Assembly: GCF_963576615.1 (NCBI RefSeq)
Contig: NC_088711.1
Span: 7,372,869-7,436,868 of the forward strand
DNA: 64,000 nucleotides
Reading direction: 5' to 3'
Source: Watersipora subatra
Lineage: Eukaryota; Bryozoa; Gymnolaemata; Cheilostomatida; Watersiporidae
Below are positions 1 to 17,207 of the stretch, piece after piece. Under the pieces are notes generated by a model that was given only the letters and a program-made list of their open reading frames with translations, ran no database searches and was not told the origin of the DNA. How positions within the stretch are numbered: position 1 is the first letter of the stretch; every line of letters begins with the position of its first letter. Position numbers and translations under genes: made by a program.

Positions 1-327
1 TCTTGCTTTGCCGTTCACCTTTGAACTGAAGCGAGTGAGAATGGCTGGGACAAGTGTTGCTGGTGGTTCCTCTCACGGATTTTCAAATAAGTGCAAATAC
101 ACGACCTCCATAAACATACACCAATGTATATGAGAATCCGAAACCATTACGTGACAGAATTGCAAGATGTAAAACTCCTCGTTCACTTTTGTTGGCTATG
201 AGATTATTACTTTCTCAATGCCTTACTGCAGAAAATCAACTATCATCAGCCAGCATGCGTGCACTAAGTACAGGCACCAGCAATGCTAATGTGCAACTCT
301 TTACATAGTATGATCACATTATTGTAG
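1..327. other. unassigned sequence before the first recognised RNF exon
   Basis: No exon could be supported here. It ends in an AG at 326-327 that is used as the acceptor of the first recognised exon, so it is most likely intron of the same gene. Confidence 0.4.
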
Positions 328-6583
<6,256 letters not shown>

Positions 6584-7363
6584 ACTGATCTGCACTCGGA
6601 AAGTCGGTATCACCTATGGGCAGAGGATTTCCTGCGTAACACAACCATGAGGAGTCAATGCAATCAAACTATCGTGACCTATTTCATATTATTCTTTCTA
6701 GATAGTTCTCGTTGGCAATTTGAATTTTCTCTAACTTAGTGCAAAAGAACTGCATCACCAAGTAGATTTTTTGCATACGTATGCTGTAAACTATGTGCAG
6801 TCTTTATTAGTTGTTTTGTATTACAGCTTTTTATTAATTATTTATTCAACTGTCACTCTCTCCCCCTTTTCTCTCACAGATATTCCAAACATTACGGATA
6901 TGCAATGTCTATAACATGTATTTTATTTTTAAAACCAGCCCAACTCAATTTATAATATAGTATTGGACAAGCTCGACTAAAAATCTTTAGCGACCTTCGC
7001 TATAGGAAACAAATAAAAAATATATTTAAAGTCACACCTGTACCTGCAATGCAGGATTTGCGACATACTGTAAAACATTAAATAGAACTTGAGGCATAAA
7101 CCTGGGTGGTGGGGACTACTTTGGGCAACTTTCCTGCTCCGAATCCACTGGTTGGCCAAACAGCTGCTTTCGAAATGTCTTCTCAGTGGATGGTGACTGT
7201 TCATCTGCGCTGCTGTGGCCTCCTTCTGTACTTGGAGTCCAACTGCTGCTCACACTGTCAGCTCGACTAAACTTTCGGATGGGAGTCTTCATGTCACTGG
7301 AAATATGAGCTGCATTTCATCATTTCCTACTTTCAAAAAACTTTTCGTAAACACCGAGTTTGA
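6584..7363 (+). other. probable 3' UTR and flank of the RNF gene
   Basis: No coding exon seen. An AATAAA at 7012-7017 could serve as a polyadenylation signal about 430 bp after the stop, but several AT-rich alternatives exist. Confidence 0.35.
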
Positions 7364-7774
7364 CCCTTTGAACCCCTGCGCCAGTATACCAGCATCTGCA
7401 TGGCTGTTTTTACTGGTTTTGAATATCTATACCAACTTCTTTCATTTCAACAATTTTAGATTTCAAAAACTTGATATGACTGGTGTTTGATGTGATAGAT
7501 GAGTGACGCGATGAAGAATTATGTGATACTAACTATAACTTTGCTGATGATTTGGAGTCAAAAACTGATGAATGTGCGCTCGATGGAAATGATAATACTG
7601 CATACATTTCCAGAATTTGTTAAAATCATGAATTTTGACGGCTATAAGCAGACATGGATATATCAAAAAGCGTTTCAAAGTATCTTGCTTTTTGGCAATT
7701 TACTGAGACTTTTGGAACTATTTTGGGATAGTGAGACGCATTGACAAAGATGGCCAGGGTTCAGGTTCAAAGGG
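7364..7774. mobile_element. piggyBac-like MITE, 411 bp
   Basis: Imperfect terminal inverted repeats: the left end reads CCCTTTGAACCCCTGCGCCA, and the right end reads TGGCCAGGG...GGTTCAAAGGG. CCCTTTG-type ends are typical of piggyBac elements. The flanks TTGA and CTAA look like decayed copies of the expected TTAA target. No transposase coding capacity. Confidence 0.6.
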
Positions 7775-8035
7775 CTAAACAACTTGAGAATTGGCTTTGT
7801 TTATTGAGACCTTGATTCCTGTATTGACAACTTCCAGGCTAAAATGGAAGTAGTCAATACATAAAGATTACATATACTTTGAATGGTCTTCTCTATTAAT
7901 AGATTCTTCTCAATCAAATCAGTCAGTAGTCATGGGAACAGAAGCCAACGCGTTGATAAGTCAGTTATGAGAATGCTTTGCCATAATTATGGTGCGTAAC
8001 TCTTCAACGATTGGAAGATAAAGAAAGAACACCCC
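7775..8035. other. unassigned intergenic sequence
   Basis: No gene, inverted repeat or recognisable element seen between the piggyBac-like MITE and the 17-bp array. Confidence 0.4.
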
Positions 8036-8431
8036 TGGGTCTTATAGCTGGCTCTAGCTTATAGCTGGCTCTAGCTTATAGCTGGGTCTAGCTTATAACT
8101 GGGTCTAGCTTATAACTGGGTCTAGCTTATAACTGGGTCTAGCTTATAACTGGGTCTAGCTTATAACTGGGTCTAGCTTATAGCTGGGTCTAGCTTATAG
8201 CTGGGTCTAGCTTATAGCTGGGTCTAACTTATAGCTGGGTCTAGCTTATAGCTGGGTCTAGCTTATAGCTGGGTCTAGCTTATAGCTGGGTCTAGCTTAT
8301 AGCTGGGTCTAGCTTATAGCTGGGTCTAGCTTATAGCTGGGTCTAGCTTATAGCTGGGTCTAGCTTATAGCTGGGTCTAGCTTATAGCTGGGTCTAGCTT
8401 ATAGCTGGGTCTAGCTTATAGCTGGGTCTAG
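8036..8431. repeat. 17-bp minisatellite, about 23 copies
   Basis: Unit CTTATAGCTGGGTCTAG. The first two copies have GGCTCTAG in place of GGGTCTAG, and an early block has TTATAACTGGG. The array is very homogeneous towards its right end. Confidence 0.96.
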
Positions 8432-8979
8432 GTCTATCACAAGGATCAGTTGACAACTAAAGAAGAAATTATGTGTTGGACTCCATTACCTTTCTAGGAA
8501 TCTGTGCAGTTGAACTTTCCATGCTTTGATCATTCCATCCCAGCATCGCCGACTGCATTTTTTGAATTTATTAGGTGTGCGTGGATGAATGCCCAACTTT
8601 CTCGAAGTTCTACAAGAAATGCCAAGTTCTAATGTTCTAGTGTTGAAACAACGCATACAGGTTTTATTTTGTCTCCCAGAGTCCATCTCTAAACAAATTT
8701 GAAACTTGCTGGTACAACGATTGATGGGAATTTATTGGCATCACAATAGGCAAAAATGGTGAAACAATTTGAGAATTTTTTATAAAAAGATGATAAAAAA
8801 ACCTTCCGAAGTAACAATATGAAAAAATAACATCAGAATTGTAGAATGGAAATTATCTTCCACCATTTATTCATGACATTCGCCAGGCAACAATTGCAAA
8901 AAGGTTCCTAAATTAACAATTTTATGAAGAAACAAAAACAAGAAAAGATTTGCATTAATAGCAGTAATGTTAACACATA
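8432..8979. other. unassigned intergenic sequence
   Basis: AT-rich, no exon or transposon protein similarity recognised on either strand. Confidence 0.4.
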
Positions 8980-9926
8980 CAGTATATCCCTGCATATAAG
9001 CTGACCCTAGAAAAACAGCCCTGAAACCAGATAATTTATAAGAACTCGCTTATAAGGCAACTCTATAAATCATAACACTCTATACGTATCTATCAGATAC
9101 GTATAGAGTTCTGATAGATACTCTATACGAAAAGTTGCGGAAATCGAACGGCTTTTGCAAGCTTGGTGTACAAAACGTTGCTGATTGGTGAGTAGTTGGA
9201 TAATTAGCGTATCGGGTCTCTGCTTAATCAAAATGAAACAATGAGCCAATGTAAAACATATTTGCATCTCACAATGACCTTAGTTTCACTTTTTACAGCA
9301 CATTTTGATAGCTATTTGTTCTTTGCGATGATCAGAAGCATTACAGCTGCGTAGGTTTCACAAATTGTAGCTCAATGGACTTCCTACGATTATCTATTGG
9401 GCAATAGTAGTAGTAATAGTATTTATTTGTAACAGTAATAATAATGCTGCAAGCTATAATAATAGTAGTAACTCGTCTGACTCAGAACATCTCCACCATG
9501 ATAGTATGAAGAGGACAACAAGTGTTCTAACTGATTCTGCAACACATTTGTAGACTTTTTATGTCATCAGATGATGTACAAATTTATGCTAGTTAATTTG
9601 GTCAAATGTTATGACAACTTATATGCGCCAACTTACAAGCGTTCATAAAACTAATTTGGTAGCGAAAGAGTTAATTATGGTAACCATTAGTATTGTTTTA
9701 CTTTTATTGATAAAGTTGAGTTGATAAAATCGAGTCGTAGTTGTTAAAATTAAGTTAGCATAATTCATAGAGCTATTAACTATACTATATATTGTATAGT
9801 TAATAGCTCTATGGCATAATGTCGTTATGTTTCCTTTCAATCAGAGTTGCAAGCGTATAAGCCGGACCCGAAGTTTTGCGAAAATATTTTGTGTCCCAGA
9901 ATCAGCTTATATGCGGGGATATGTGG
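8980..9926. mobile_element. pogo/Tigger-like MITE, about 947 bp
   Basis: The left end CAGTATATCCCTGCATATAA and the right end (reverse complement ATATCCCCGCATATAAGCTG) form inverted repeats. TA flanks both sides. CAG-starting ends with a TA target fit the Tc1/mariner-pogo group. No transposase remains. The interior holds two strong palindromes (about 9080-9129 and 9766-9812). Confidence 0.6.
9766..9812. repeat. near-perfect palindrome inside the pogo-like MITE
   Basis: CATAGAGCTATTAACTATAC is followed, after an 8-base AT-rich spacer, by its exact reverse complement. A 20-bp stem in DNA or RNA is possible. Confidence 0.9.
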
Positions 9927-9998
9927 TAAATGTATTAGCTCCAAACCAATGCCCACCCCTCCTTACAGATCTCCCTTTCTTACAGCCCACCCCCTCCT

Positions 9999-10724
9999 TA
10001 AGGTACGGCCACACAAGCCGATTTTTTCGTTGGTTTTGACTGAAATCACGAAATGAATGAAAAAGACAAAATTATTCGACCGAAATTCACAGAACTGTCA
10101 GAGCTGTGCATGCACACCGGAATAGTCGACGAAACGCTTTTAATTGATTGCAAAATCATTAGTGAGCGCTATTTTAGCAACTTTCGCGATTAGTATAGTC
10201 CAAGACACGTATTACGACAAACGATAAAAGTACCAGCGCAATTCAACATAGTACAAGCGATGCAGCTGCCTAGATTACGCTATTTTTGGTTCTTTATTGT
10301 TTGGACACCAAGAATAAGAGTCGTTTCTTGTTTAATAATAACAATTTCTAGCAGCAAAAGTTCTGCTGTAGAAAGAGTTGCAAAGTTTCCAAAGTATCTT
10401 TGGAAACTTATGGAAGTATGGATTGCGCTAGAGTTGCCATCTCTAGCGCAATCAAGTCAGTTGCATCGGATTCACTATGGCCAATTGCATTAGTTTTTTG
10501 CGAATCGCATTATGTGCCTTGTACTATATAAATCACAAAATCTGCTAGAATCGTGCTCGCTAATAATTTCTTCAGCCAATTAAAGCGTTTTGTCGACGGT
10601 TTCGGTGTGCATGCACATCTTTGACAACTCTGTGACTTTCGGTCGAATAATGTCGTGTTTTTCATTCATTTCGTGATTTCAGTCGGAACCAATGAGAAAA
10701 TCGGCTTGCGTGGCCATACCTTGA
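9999..10724. mobile_element. unclassified DNA transposon or MITE with about 150-bp inverted repeats
   Basis: The left arm begins AAGGTACGGCCACACAAGCC and the right arm ends GGCTTGCGTGGCCATACCTT. The arms stay complementary for about 150 bp, through a block containing CATTCATTTCGTGATTTCAG. Interior palindromes include GATTGCGCTAGAG...CTCTAGCGCAATC. The target duplication is unclear; both flanks carry a CAGCCCA-containing stretch. No coding region. Confidence 0.65.
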
Positions 10725-11369
10725 CAGCCCAGCCCTCTTTATATCTATTGCGTTACAATGTAGACCAATAAGTTTGTTAGAACCCTTTCAGGCAATACAG
10801 CAATAAGTTAGACAAGCTCCCTAAGGGTGGGACTTGTGAAAGGACTGAGCAGTATTGATTCAGCAGCTGTCGATATGAGTTACAAGAGCTGAGACAAGCT
10901 GACACAGACCTAGGGATGAGTGCGCTAAACCTCTCGTATCCCTCGCTGCTTTTGCCGTAGTCAATCTGTTTCTGCCTCCTCATCAGTGTAGCCTCGTCAG
11001 TTTCTGTTTCCTTCCTGCTGAAAAGAAAATAGTTGGCCATAAGGTCGAGGGGAAGAAAACAATAGCATTTAATAGACAGAAACATTGACCAAAACGAGTT
11101 CACTATATCAAGTAATATAATGGCTAAAATAGTACATATTAAAATATGCTAAAACGTGACCTGAAGTTGCACTCTCTCCGTGAGGTTTGATATGATTTTC
11201 GGATGAAAAATAACAAAGTTTAGCCATCAGGCAGAATCAGGTGTAACGACAAGCTCTACCAACTACTTTGAAAGATACTTCAATCCTGTAGATATGTTAT
11301 AAATGTACAAATTGTGTCTTCCAACTAATCAATGCGCGTGCGAAACGAATTATTGAAAGCACCATAGTC
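10725..11369. other. unassigned intergenic sequence
   Basis: A 108-codon open frame on the minus strand (11103-10777) has no recognisable similarity and no supporting signals. Nothing else seen. Confidence 0.35.
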
Positions 11370-11590
11370 TTTACTATAATAAGAGCCGTGTCCGTCCATC
11401 AGAAACCGCAATAGACAGTTCTAAAAAACGTTGGATCATACCGGATTCAAACTTACATTTTCCCGAGTGGTGGGCCACCATCCTAACAACTGTACCACTC
11501 GACTACTTCACCGCCTTATCCAAATAATTGTAAGTATGGTATTGCAGCTGAAGATCTCTAGATTGCTGGGGTACTAGTATTCATAAGAAT
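11370..11590 (-). mobile_element. tRNA-derived SINE, copy 2 (best preserved)
   Basis: Starts TTACTATAATAAGAGCCGTG, as in copies 1 and 3. On the minus strand it contains an A-box-like TAGTCGAGTGG and, about 50 bases further, a B-box-like GTTTGAATCC, with the spacing of a tRNA gene. This is the pol III promoter arrangement of a SINE. Confidence 0.62.
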
Positions 11591-12159
11591 AGTTGGACAA
11601 TGTATAGCAATAACTAAAATCTCTACGATCAATCTTTGCCATTGAAATGTCAGTAGCTTTATAAACGCTAAGTGGTTATCTGACCCTATTTAGACACCAA
11701 AACTACAATATCTGACATTTTGCATGAGATTTTCTTGAAAAGACAACTCCCAAACCTGGGACTATTATCTGATGCTATAATGTTGATGTCAGTCTTGCTC
11801 TTTTGATCTCTTAATAAATGAATTTTAAAACGAGTTAAATGAGAATGAAGTTTCAATATATCCGGACAAAGATACCATTTGAACTGGAGGTACTAAATTA
11901 GAGTAAGATACTAGAATTCATTTATAATATGGATGCCAGACGCCACAGCGACAGCATTGAACGTGAGGACTCAAGCAAGATTGTGAACTAAGACTGGTTA
12001 ACTTACCTGCGGCCCTCTGCTTGATCAAGTGAATGCCGCCTCATGTTTCTTTTTCTCAGATTCCCTTCTCGCTCTCGTCCTACTTCTTCTTGCTCAGCGA
12101 ATTCGACCAAGTCAGCCCAACTAGGACTAGCAATGGTTTCAGACATTCTAAAGCCAAAT
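11591..12159. other. unassigned intergenic sequence
   Basis: No gene or element recognised. The stretch ends where the 18-bp array begins. Confidence 0.35.
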
Positions 12160-12248
12160 GACTATAATGTACATAACAGTAATAATGTAAGCAACAGTAA
12201 TAATACACGTAACAGTAATAATTCACGTAACGGTAACAATGTACTTAA
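12160..12248. repeat. 18-bp tandem array, left part (interrupted)
   Basis: Units resembling GTAACAGTAATAATGTAC. The array stops at TTAA (12245-12248) where a 2.05-kb element is inserted, and resumes at 14302. Confidence 0.9.
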
Positions 12249-12844
12249 AGATGTAGTTGCGTCAAATTTTAAGTTGATCTTAAAAGAAAGCATTTTTTTT
12301 TATCTTTCAGTTGATATGTTGTTTGTTGTGTTACGCGATCGCATTGCCAAGATATTTGAAGATTAAAACCAAAAAAATCTGATCGCCGTAAAAACGCTCA
12401 GGCCACCAAAACGTGCCCAGACTTGCCCAAAATGATGTCACGCGTTTGGCAACCTGTCTCGTTCTCTCGTATTCACATCGGGTATTTGCGATAAAAGTCT
12501 AGTCTTACGCGGCTCTATTGGCATATATCTTATTTTGTATTTGCTCATGTTGGCTAGAATAAAATTTTAAATCCTGCTACAGATGCATTATTATGAATGT
12601 TTAAAAGGCCTCAAATAACGAAAATTGAAAATTTGTTCTACTCACTTTCTCCAAATGTCGTGTAAACATTTGGGTACCGACTACCAAATCTACCGGTCTA
12701 CGGTAATTCTGTCAAGTCACTTATTTAGAACGCGGTCTTTGTATCAGCAGTTCTGCAGCTACCCATACAAACGATATACAGCCTCCCATAAGTCCCGCCC
12801 ACATTATGCCGCCTATTACCTATTGCCTACGTACTAGTTTCTTA

Positions 12845-12900
12845 CTAGTAGCAATGATATACAGCTGTATACATTGCTGTATATCATTGCTAGTAGTATT
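12845..12900. repeat. palindrome in the family 2 element
   Basis: TACTAGTAGCAATGATATAC and its reverse complement face each other across about 10 bases around GCTGTATACATTGC. Confidence 0.85.
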
Positions 12901-13229
12901 CTTACCGAATACTAAATAAGTGAAATAAGCAAGCCCCTCTTTGAAAAGAATATAGACAGGGATAGAGTTTTAAGGATGAGAAGTCTGCTGCAAACTGGAT
13001 TTGAACTCACATTCTCCAGTTCTGCGGACACCCATATACCATATCCGATTCACTACAAATTTCTGCAAATCATGTTTTGCATTATCTTCAACAATATTAT
13101 TTTATTATATAATTTTTACAAGCAAAAATATTTTCATTTCGGCATAAAGCTTTTATTAAAAATATTCATCAAGTCGTGGCCACTCACATAGTATTAGCTG
13201 ATACAATAAGACAAATTCATCTACTGCAA

Positions 13230-13915
13230 CAAACTCAAACAAAACATCATCCAGCACGCATTCAAGTCTTGCTTTCTCCTTTATAGCAGTTTCCACACTG
13301 ACAAAGCTTCTTCGGCTGGTGGGACGACATAAACATTCTGTAATCAGTAAAACAAGTAAATGTAAACAAAGTAGATGAAATAAATTTGTCATTCATAGAT
13401 ATGTCATTCTAAAGCGTATCTATTGACAGCTTCCAAATTGGGAGTTAAATAGATTGCGAGTGTAATTTTAAAAACGAATAAACATTTAATAAAGGCACAA
13501 GTACTCCAAGCCAACGATTCGAAGCTGTGGTTCTGGAAATTAAAGATTTGCAATGATCAATCGATTTTATCCACTTCCTACGAGTGAAAATAATTTGTAA
13601 TCATGACTCTAATTTACCAAAGAAAATTCGAAAAAAATATTATAGCTAGGTAAAACGGCAGATAAGCTATGAAACGATGATTTGAGATAGCAAAGAATTA
13701 TCATTTTATTAATTAGTATATGTATTTATGACTATAAAAAATATTACATTTACTAAAGTATAGAAGACTCTAAGTTAATTTACCTCTATTCTGTCTTCTT
13801 CTGCAGCAAAACGCTGCTGACGCCTGTCAGCTTTGGCCATAGGCTGTCTACTCTAATATTTTACTAAAAGTTGCTCAGAAAACTCTGAGTAGCGGTCGCT
13901 CGAACTTGAAGCCAT
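13230..13915 (-). pseudogene. degenerate two-exon coding relic with CxCGxC motif
   Basis: From ATG at 13915 a frame runs MASSSSDRYSEFSEQLL before a stop; the segment ends at a GTAAAT donor (13783). A following acceptor (ACAG before 13337) opens a stretch reading KLCQCGNCYKGESKT before another stop. The matching stretch in the copy at 17.2-19.3 kb is also broken. CxCGxC is reminiscent of the zinc-binding C-terminal domain of P2X7-like proteins often carried by invertebrate repeats, but the later cysteines are not convincing. Function unknown. Confidence 0.25.
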
Positions 13916-14301
13916 TTTAAAACTATGTATAACTTAGTAATTGTTGAAACGCGTTGAATCAGTAACGATGGTAATGAATTCTCTAACGATGAGAATCTTC
14001 GAGATCACAGACAACGCGTTTTACGAGTGATAACATTTATTACGGCCTATATAAAAATTCCGCACGCATGATTGGCTAACGAATCGACCTCATATTTATC
14101 GCTCGTGGTTTCGTTTCAGATACCAAGCTTGTGACGTCACGAAATAGGCACCCGCTGGAACGTGAACTTTTTAAAAGAGGGCCTCATTCAAACGCATATA
14201 TCTCTGGACAGGGTTGGTCTACAAAGACAAAAATGGCATCAAATTGTAGCTGATGTTTTAGCCTTTTATGGGTCCTAATTTCTTTTGACGCAACTACATC
14301 T

Positions 14302-14455
14302 TTAACAGTAATAATATACGTAACAGTGATAATATACGTAACAGTAATAATGTACGTAACAGTAATAATATACGTAACAGTAATAATATAAGTAACAGTA
14401 ATAATGTACGTAACAGTAATAATGTAAGTAACAGTAATAATGTACGTAACCGTAA
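14302..14455. repeat. 18-bp tandem array, right part
   Basis: Continues directly after the TTAA of the family 2 element with CAGTAATAATATACGTAA units. About 8 copies. Confidence 0.92.
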
Positions 14456-16155
14456 CCTTACAGTAACCAGTAAACTGAGTAAAATTTGATAGTCGGTAAA
14501 CCGATTACGATGAAATTGCCGATACACTATTCGCCAAAATTCTTCTCACAACGCCTGAAAGAGTTATGTTGATGCTCGCTATTTCAGTCCAGTGTTATTT
14601 GCTTTCAAGTTATAGTAAAACCGAATTTGAAAGCAAAAAATTAATAAAACCTTAACCCTTGAAAAAGTTAAGGTTTAGTAAAATACATTCTAAAACCTAT
14701 GTTCAGTATGTGTTGAGTTATTCATTTAGTTATTATTTAGCTAGATTCATTTGAATTAAATTCAACATTTATGTTATACATCTGTCTCGGAGGCAAGAAC
14801 TCCCCACGGTGCTTACTGCGCGTGGTACATTCTAATATTACATTTGCTTGAAGATCATAAACCCTAAATACACTTAAGTTACTGAAGGTAACTGCAGTAA
14901 CACATTTACATTTAAACACATTTTTGTTGTTTTATTTTTTTTCTAAACTTATTTCAACGGCACACAACACCTTTCTCCTGATATGAAGTTGGAAAGTGAG
15001 AATGGTAACAGTTGTTACATGTGAAATAAAAACAAATTTATTGTCCAGACTTTTATCCCCAGGGCAACGCCGGCAGTTCAACTAGTCATATACAAAAGCG
15101 ATAGCCAATGCTGAAGAAACTAGTGAACAGTTAATTCCGACAATCACCGAGATTCACTTGATATGAAAATTTAAAATTTGTGTCATTTAGTGACTTAATG
15201 AAAATACTATATATACCAAAAATTCCAGCGTATAAGCCGAAAATTGACACAAATTCAAGCTTAGAAATCCATCCTCAGCTTATACGGCGGCCACGTTTGT
15301 CATGATACAAATGTTAGAAAAGCTCAACTTAAAAAAACACCACAAAAAATTACAAGATATGACAGGGGTTTATTTATAAAATAGTAAAATACTAGTAATC
15401 CTACACAAAGTCCCATTCTTCACCATTCAACATGGACCAGATGCTTTTCTGGAGTTTATTTTTTAATCTAATTGCTTTTGTTCATAGTACAGTGCACTAC
15501 CGGGTTATGGAGTCCCTGTTTTATGGCTTTTCGTCTTATGACGCAATGTTTTTCCGTCTACCTTTTACGACATTTTTCACCATACGACATCAACACAAAT
15601 CTGTCTCTAAATTCAACCTTGGCGGTTAGTGTACTGAATACATCAGAATCTTGAAGATGCCAATATGCTAATCACCAAAATCCTACCACAATGCCTGAAA
15701 GAGAGACAATGCTCGCACTCTCTCTTTTTCAATTCAGCATTCTTTGTGTTTCATAAATGCCTGATATTGCGTGAGTGAAACGGAAATTAGTGAAACATAA
15801 GCGAAAGTGAAATTTACTGTGCATTTTAGCGTTTAATGTAATATCTACTATAAATTTAATTCACTATTTGTATATAACTACATATATAACTGTAATTCAT
15901 TAGCCATGGGTCCTATGATTGATAACCATTTTACATGTAGAGGAAGAAGTGATTTTGCTTAAATATGAATTTTATTGCAGATCACAATCCCTAAATACGC
16001 TAAAGTTACTGTAAGTAATAACTATAAGTGCCAAAGTTAACAATTTTGTTACTTTGTTACTAATTTTTACTATATATAACATTTTGATGTTTTTTACCAG
16101 GGGCGTTTGCATTTAATAATTATTGTAGGTTTTAATAGACTTCTATACATTTGCC
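14456..16155. repeat. diverged repeated segments, otherwise unassigned
   Basis: Two stretches resemble each other: 14518-14940 and 15655-16030. They share ACAAYGCCTGAAAGAG and ATGCTCGC, and later CCTAAATAC...TAAAGTTACT. They look like two old copies of one dispersed repeat. A short hairpin with GCGTATAAGCCGA and TCAGCTTATACGGC lies at 15227-15292. No gene recognised. Confidence 0.45.
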
Positions 16156-16159
16156 TTAA

Positions 16160-17028
16160 AGGTTGACTTGCAACAAAATTCACATCACAGTTATTTGATA
16201 TGAAAAGATTCACCATATCTTACTCTGTTGTGTTGTAGATGCAAAATATGTGGAAAGGTGATTACAAAAGCTCAAAACGAACAGAAAATCGCAGCCACAC
16301 GAGAGTGCCGTAGTTTGGATTCTCTTTCTGAAACGGCTAAAATGTGACGTAGTTGTGAGAGATGGTTTCTGTTTACACTTTTATGCAACCTTATTTCTCG
16401 AAATATTTTCATTAAATATACTTCATGCATTCAATAAAACCATGTCTATTGTTCTTACGCGTTTGTTTTATCGTCATCGTAATGCTGTCACTTTTAGCAG
16501 TGATATCCTATAACTTACCGTAAAAATTCGTTAAGTTTTTTAGCCTTAGCTTGAAGGAGTACATATCATTGTCTGATAATCATGACGAGCCTGTTGGTCA
16601 CTTGTGATAATCGAAAAGTGCTGCAAAAATTATTTGCGAAGTATTGGGTCACAGGATCAGATTACGGCTTGCCGATTAGACCAAACCGAAACAAAGATGT
16701 AAAGTAGCGAGCATCTATATTTGATATGGGGTCTTCGGTAAAACCCGAAGTGTTTGTCATAAACTAGTGTTACGATAAGTTTTATATTGAGCTTTTTATT
16801 GGCCTTTCAATTCACGTGAGAACATCGCGTGACAAGACAATAACCAAATTTCATGACTACGTCATCGAAATAAAGAGATTCCAATCTACGACGGCTTTTC
16901 GTTTTTGAGTTTTTTAGAGCTTGTAATCACATTTCAACATATTTGGCACCTACAATACAACAGAGTAAGACATGGTGAATCTTTTGATACCAAATAACTG
17001 TAATGTGAATATTATTGCAAGTCAACCT
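16160..17028. mobile_element. TTAA-flanked MITE, family 1, copy A (869 bp)
   Basis: Ends AGGTTGACTTGCAACAAAAT and the inverted copy, each flanked by TTAA (16156-16159, 17029-17032). The inverted repeats extend over about 110 bp, including a TGTTGTGTTGTAG block. Internally similar to copies B and C. No transposase. Confidence 0.82.
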
Positions 17029-17207
17029 TTAAGATGCCAACCCTGGAATGAATTAATGTCATATTGCGTAGGTACACTGCACCTGCCCACAAACCGACAC
17101 TTCAGTAATCCATTTGTCACAACCACTATTATCCATCCATCTTTTTTCCTCTACATGAATCATGATTCCTGACAGAAATACGTTTTGCAACATGGCTCTT
17201 CTGTTAA

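Larger units (their letters stand above)
12249..14301. mobile_element. TTAA-flanked DNA transposon, family 2, copy 1 (2053 bp)
   Basis: Ends are AGATGTAGTTGCGTCAAA and its inverted copy TTTGACGCAACTACATCT, each flanked by TTAA. A second copy lies at 17208-19346. AGR ends with TTAA duplication suggest the Kolobok superfamily more than piggyBac (CCC ends), but no transposase is recognised. Inside are a tRNA-like SINE head on the minus strand (about 12976-13060), a palindrome (about 12845-12900), and a possible two-exon coding relic on the minus strand (13915-13784 and from 13337 down). Confidence 0.75.

Noticed and set aside
7215..7744. Two adjacent open frames of 91 and 81 codons
   Set aside because: They run across the border and interior of the piggyBac-like MITE, with no recognised domain.
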